A stretch of 64,000 nt of DNA from Synechococcus sp. UW140 (GTDB taxonomy: Bacteria > Cyanobacteriota > Cyanobacteriia > PCC-6307 > Cyanobiaceae), in assembly GCF_900474295.1 (NCBI RefSeq), contig NZ_UCOB01000014.1, positions 62,001 to 126,000 of the forward strand, in the 5' to 3' direction. How positions within the stretch are numbered: the stretch's first letter is position 1; each line of letters opens with the position of its first letter. A program made the position numbers and the translations under genes. Under the pieces are notes generated by a model. That model ran no database searches, had not been told where the DNA came from, and was given only the letters and a program-made list of their open reading frames with translations. This document shows positions 63,435-64,000 of this stretch, piece after piece.

Positions 63435-64000
63435 CGGCGCTCGCTTGGCCTTGGTTGATCGCGATTCCATCGCCGATCAACGAGATCATCGACCAGCTCG
63501 GGCCCAACAATCTGCCTTACGCGATTCCACTGCACCCGAATCTGGTGCACTTCACCATCGGCTTATTCGCGATTGGAATCGCATTCGATTTCGCTGGGGC
63601 GTTCTATCCCCTGGAGAAACGAATTTTCCGGTTTTTAGCGCTGCCGGTGACCCGGGTCGGCTTCCACGATGTGGGCTGGTACAACCTGCTCGCCTGCAGC
63701 GTGATCACCTTCTTCACGGTGGCGGCAGGCTTTTTCGAAATGCTTCTGGCCGTGCCCCTTCCTGGAGTGAAAAACGTTCTCGGCCAGAACGCGATCGACA
63801 CCATGCTCTGGCATGCGATCGGTGGCGTGGCCCTCTTGCTGATCATCGTGGCCATGACCATCTGGCGAGCCTATGAACGGTTTGTGTGGAGACGGGAGCT
63901 TGGCCGTCAGGTGAGCTGGCTGTACCTGGCCAGCGGCTCATTGATCCTGGTCTTGATGGGTGTGCATGGCAGTCTCGGCGCCTGGCTGGCAAGTGAGTTC
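63431..64000 (+). CDS. DUF2231 membrane protein, second of a pair, partial
   Basis: Starts with ATG at 63431, overlapping the previous stop (ATGA), and is still open at the window end after 190 codons. It has the motif HPNLVHFTIGLFAIGIAFDF and further helices, paralogous to the upstream gene: the same HPxxVHF and WHAIGGVALLLIIVAM parallel HSTIGWSLAGVLGLL. The two proteins probably form a complex, as overlapping paralogous pairs often do. The C-terminus is not seen. Confidence 0.83.
   Translation, partial: MTALAWPWLIAIPSPINEIIDQLGPNNLPYAIPLHPNLVHFTIGLFAIGIAFDFAGAFYPLEKRIFRFLALPVTRVGFHDVGWYNLLACSVITFFTVAAGFFEMLLAVPLPGVKNVLGQNAIDTMLWHAIGGVALLLIIVAMTIWRAYERFVWRRELGRQVSWLYLASGSLILVLMGVHGSLGAWLASEF

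Overview
The window reads as chromosomal DNA of a marine picocyanobacterium, most likely a Synechococcus. The signs are psbA, ferredoxin, plastocyanin and cytochrome c6 genes, NDH-1 subunits D and L, a high-light-inducible protein, a BicA-type bicarbonate transporter, Ycf51, DUF1824 and DUF2605 proteins, and an intron-free tRNA-Leu(UAA). Genes are tightly packed, with many ATGA start/stop overlaps. I see no rRNA, insertion sequence, CRISPR array or prophage. Gene order and names come from reading translations and motifs; no database search was possible.

Layout. 0-4.6 kb: three small minus-strand genes, endonuclease III, an Hli protein, small unknowns, a PfkB-type kinase and 2Fe-2S ferredoxin. 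4.6-6.3 kb is gene-poor and holds one small gene, a terminator and a decayed thioredoxin-like ferredoxin. 6.3-11 kb: FAD2-type desaturase, HIT protein, psbA (D1) with a striking upstream palindrome array, and a DUF697 membrane protein. 11-24.9 kb, mostly plus strand: CDF transporter, an RGG-like protein, trpS, a lysozyme-like protein, thrS, DUF1824, glucokinase, thrB, ndhD, an M3 oligopeptidase and a 512-residue unknown. 24.9-34.9 kb, all minus strand: membrane hydrolase cluster, lipase-like protein, folB, proA, ROK kinase and a 1469-residue TamB/TIC236-like protein. 35-46 kb, mostly plus strand: ycf51, a helix-hairpin-helix protein, S15 hydrolase, glgB, hemE, an SDR protein, petE, petJ, a Nif11 protein and several small proteins. 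46.7-58.6 kb: clpB, an unusual PTPS/QueD-like protein, hisIE, an L,D-transpeptidase lipoprotein, a metzincin, a group 2 sigma factor, DUF1232, PsiE, a Nif11-cupin fusion, a second c6-type cytochrome, cyAbrB, and trpA-DUF3007-ndhL. 58.7-64 kb: tRNA-Leu, pyrC, bicA divergent from a CaCA exchanger, and a pair of DUF2231 membrane proteins, the last cut by the window end.

Functional themes are photosynthetic electron transfer (psbA, petF, petE, petJ, ndhD, ndhL, a c6-like cytochrome), carbon supply and storage (bicA, glgB, two unrelated glucokinases), amino-acid and cofactor synthesis (thrB, proA, hisIE, trpA, hemE, folB, pyrC), and light or stress response (Hli, ClpB, sigma factor, cyAbrB).

Points most worth a second look are the three TTCATGAA palindromes upstream of psbA, two Nif11-domain proteins each lying beside a c6-type cytochrome gene (one fused to a cupin), the hairpin jammed against the petJ start codon, the decayed ferredoxin, and the HGY variant of a PTPS/QueD protein.
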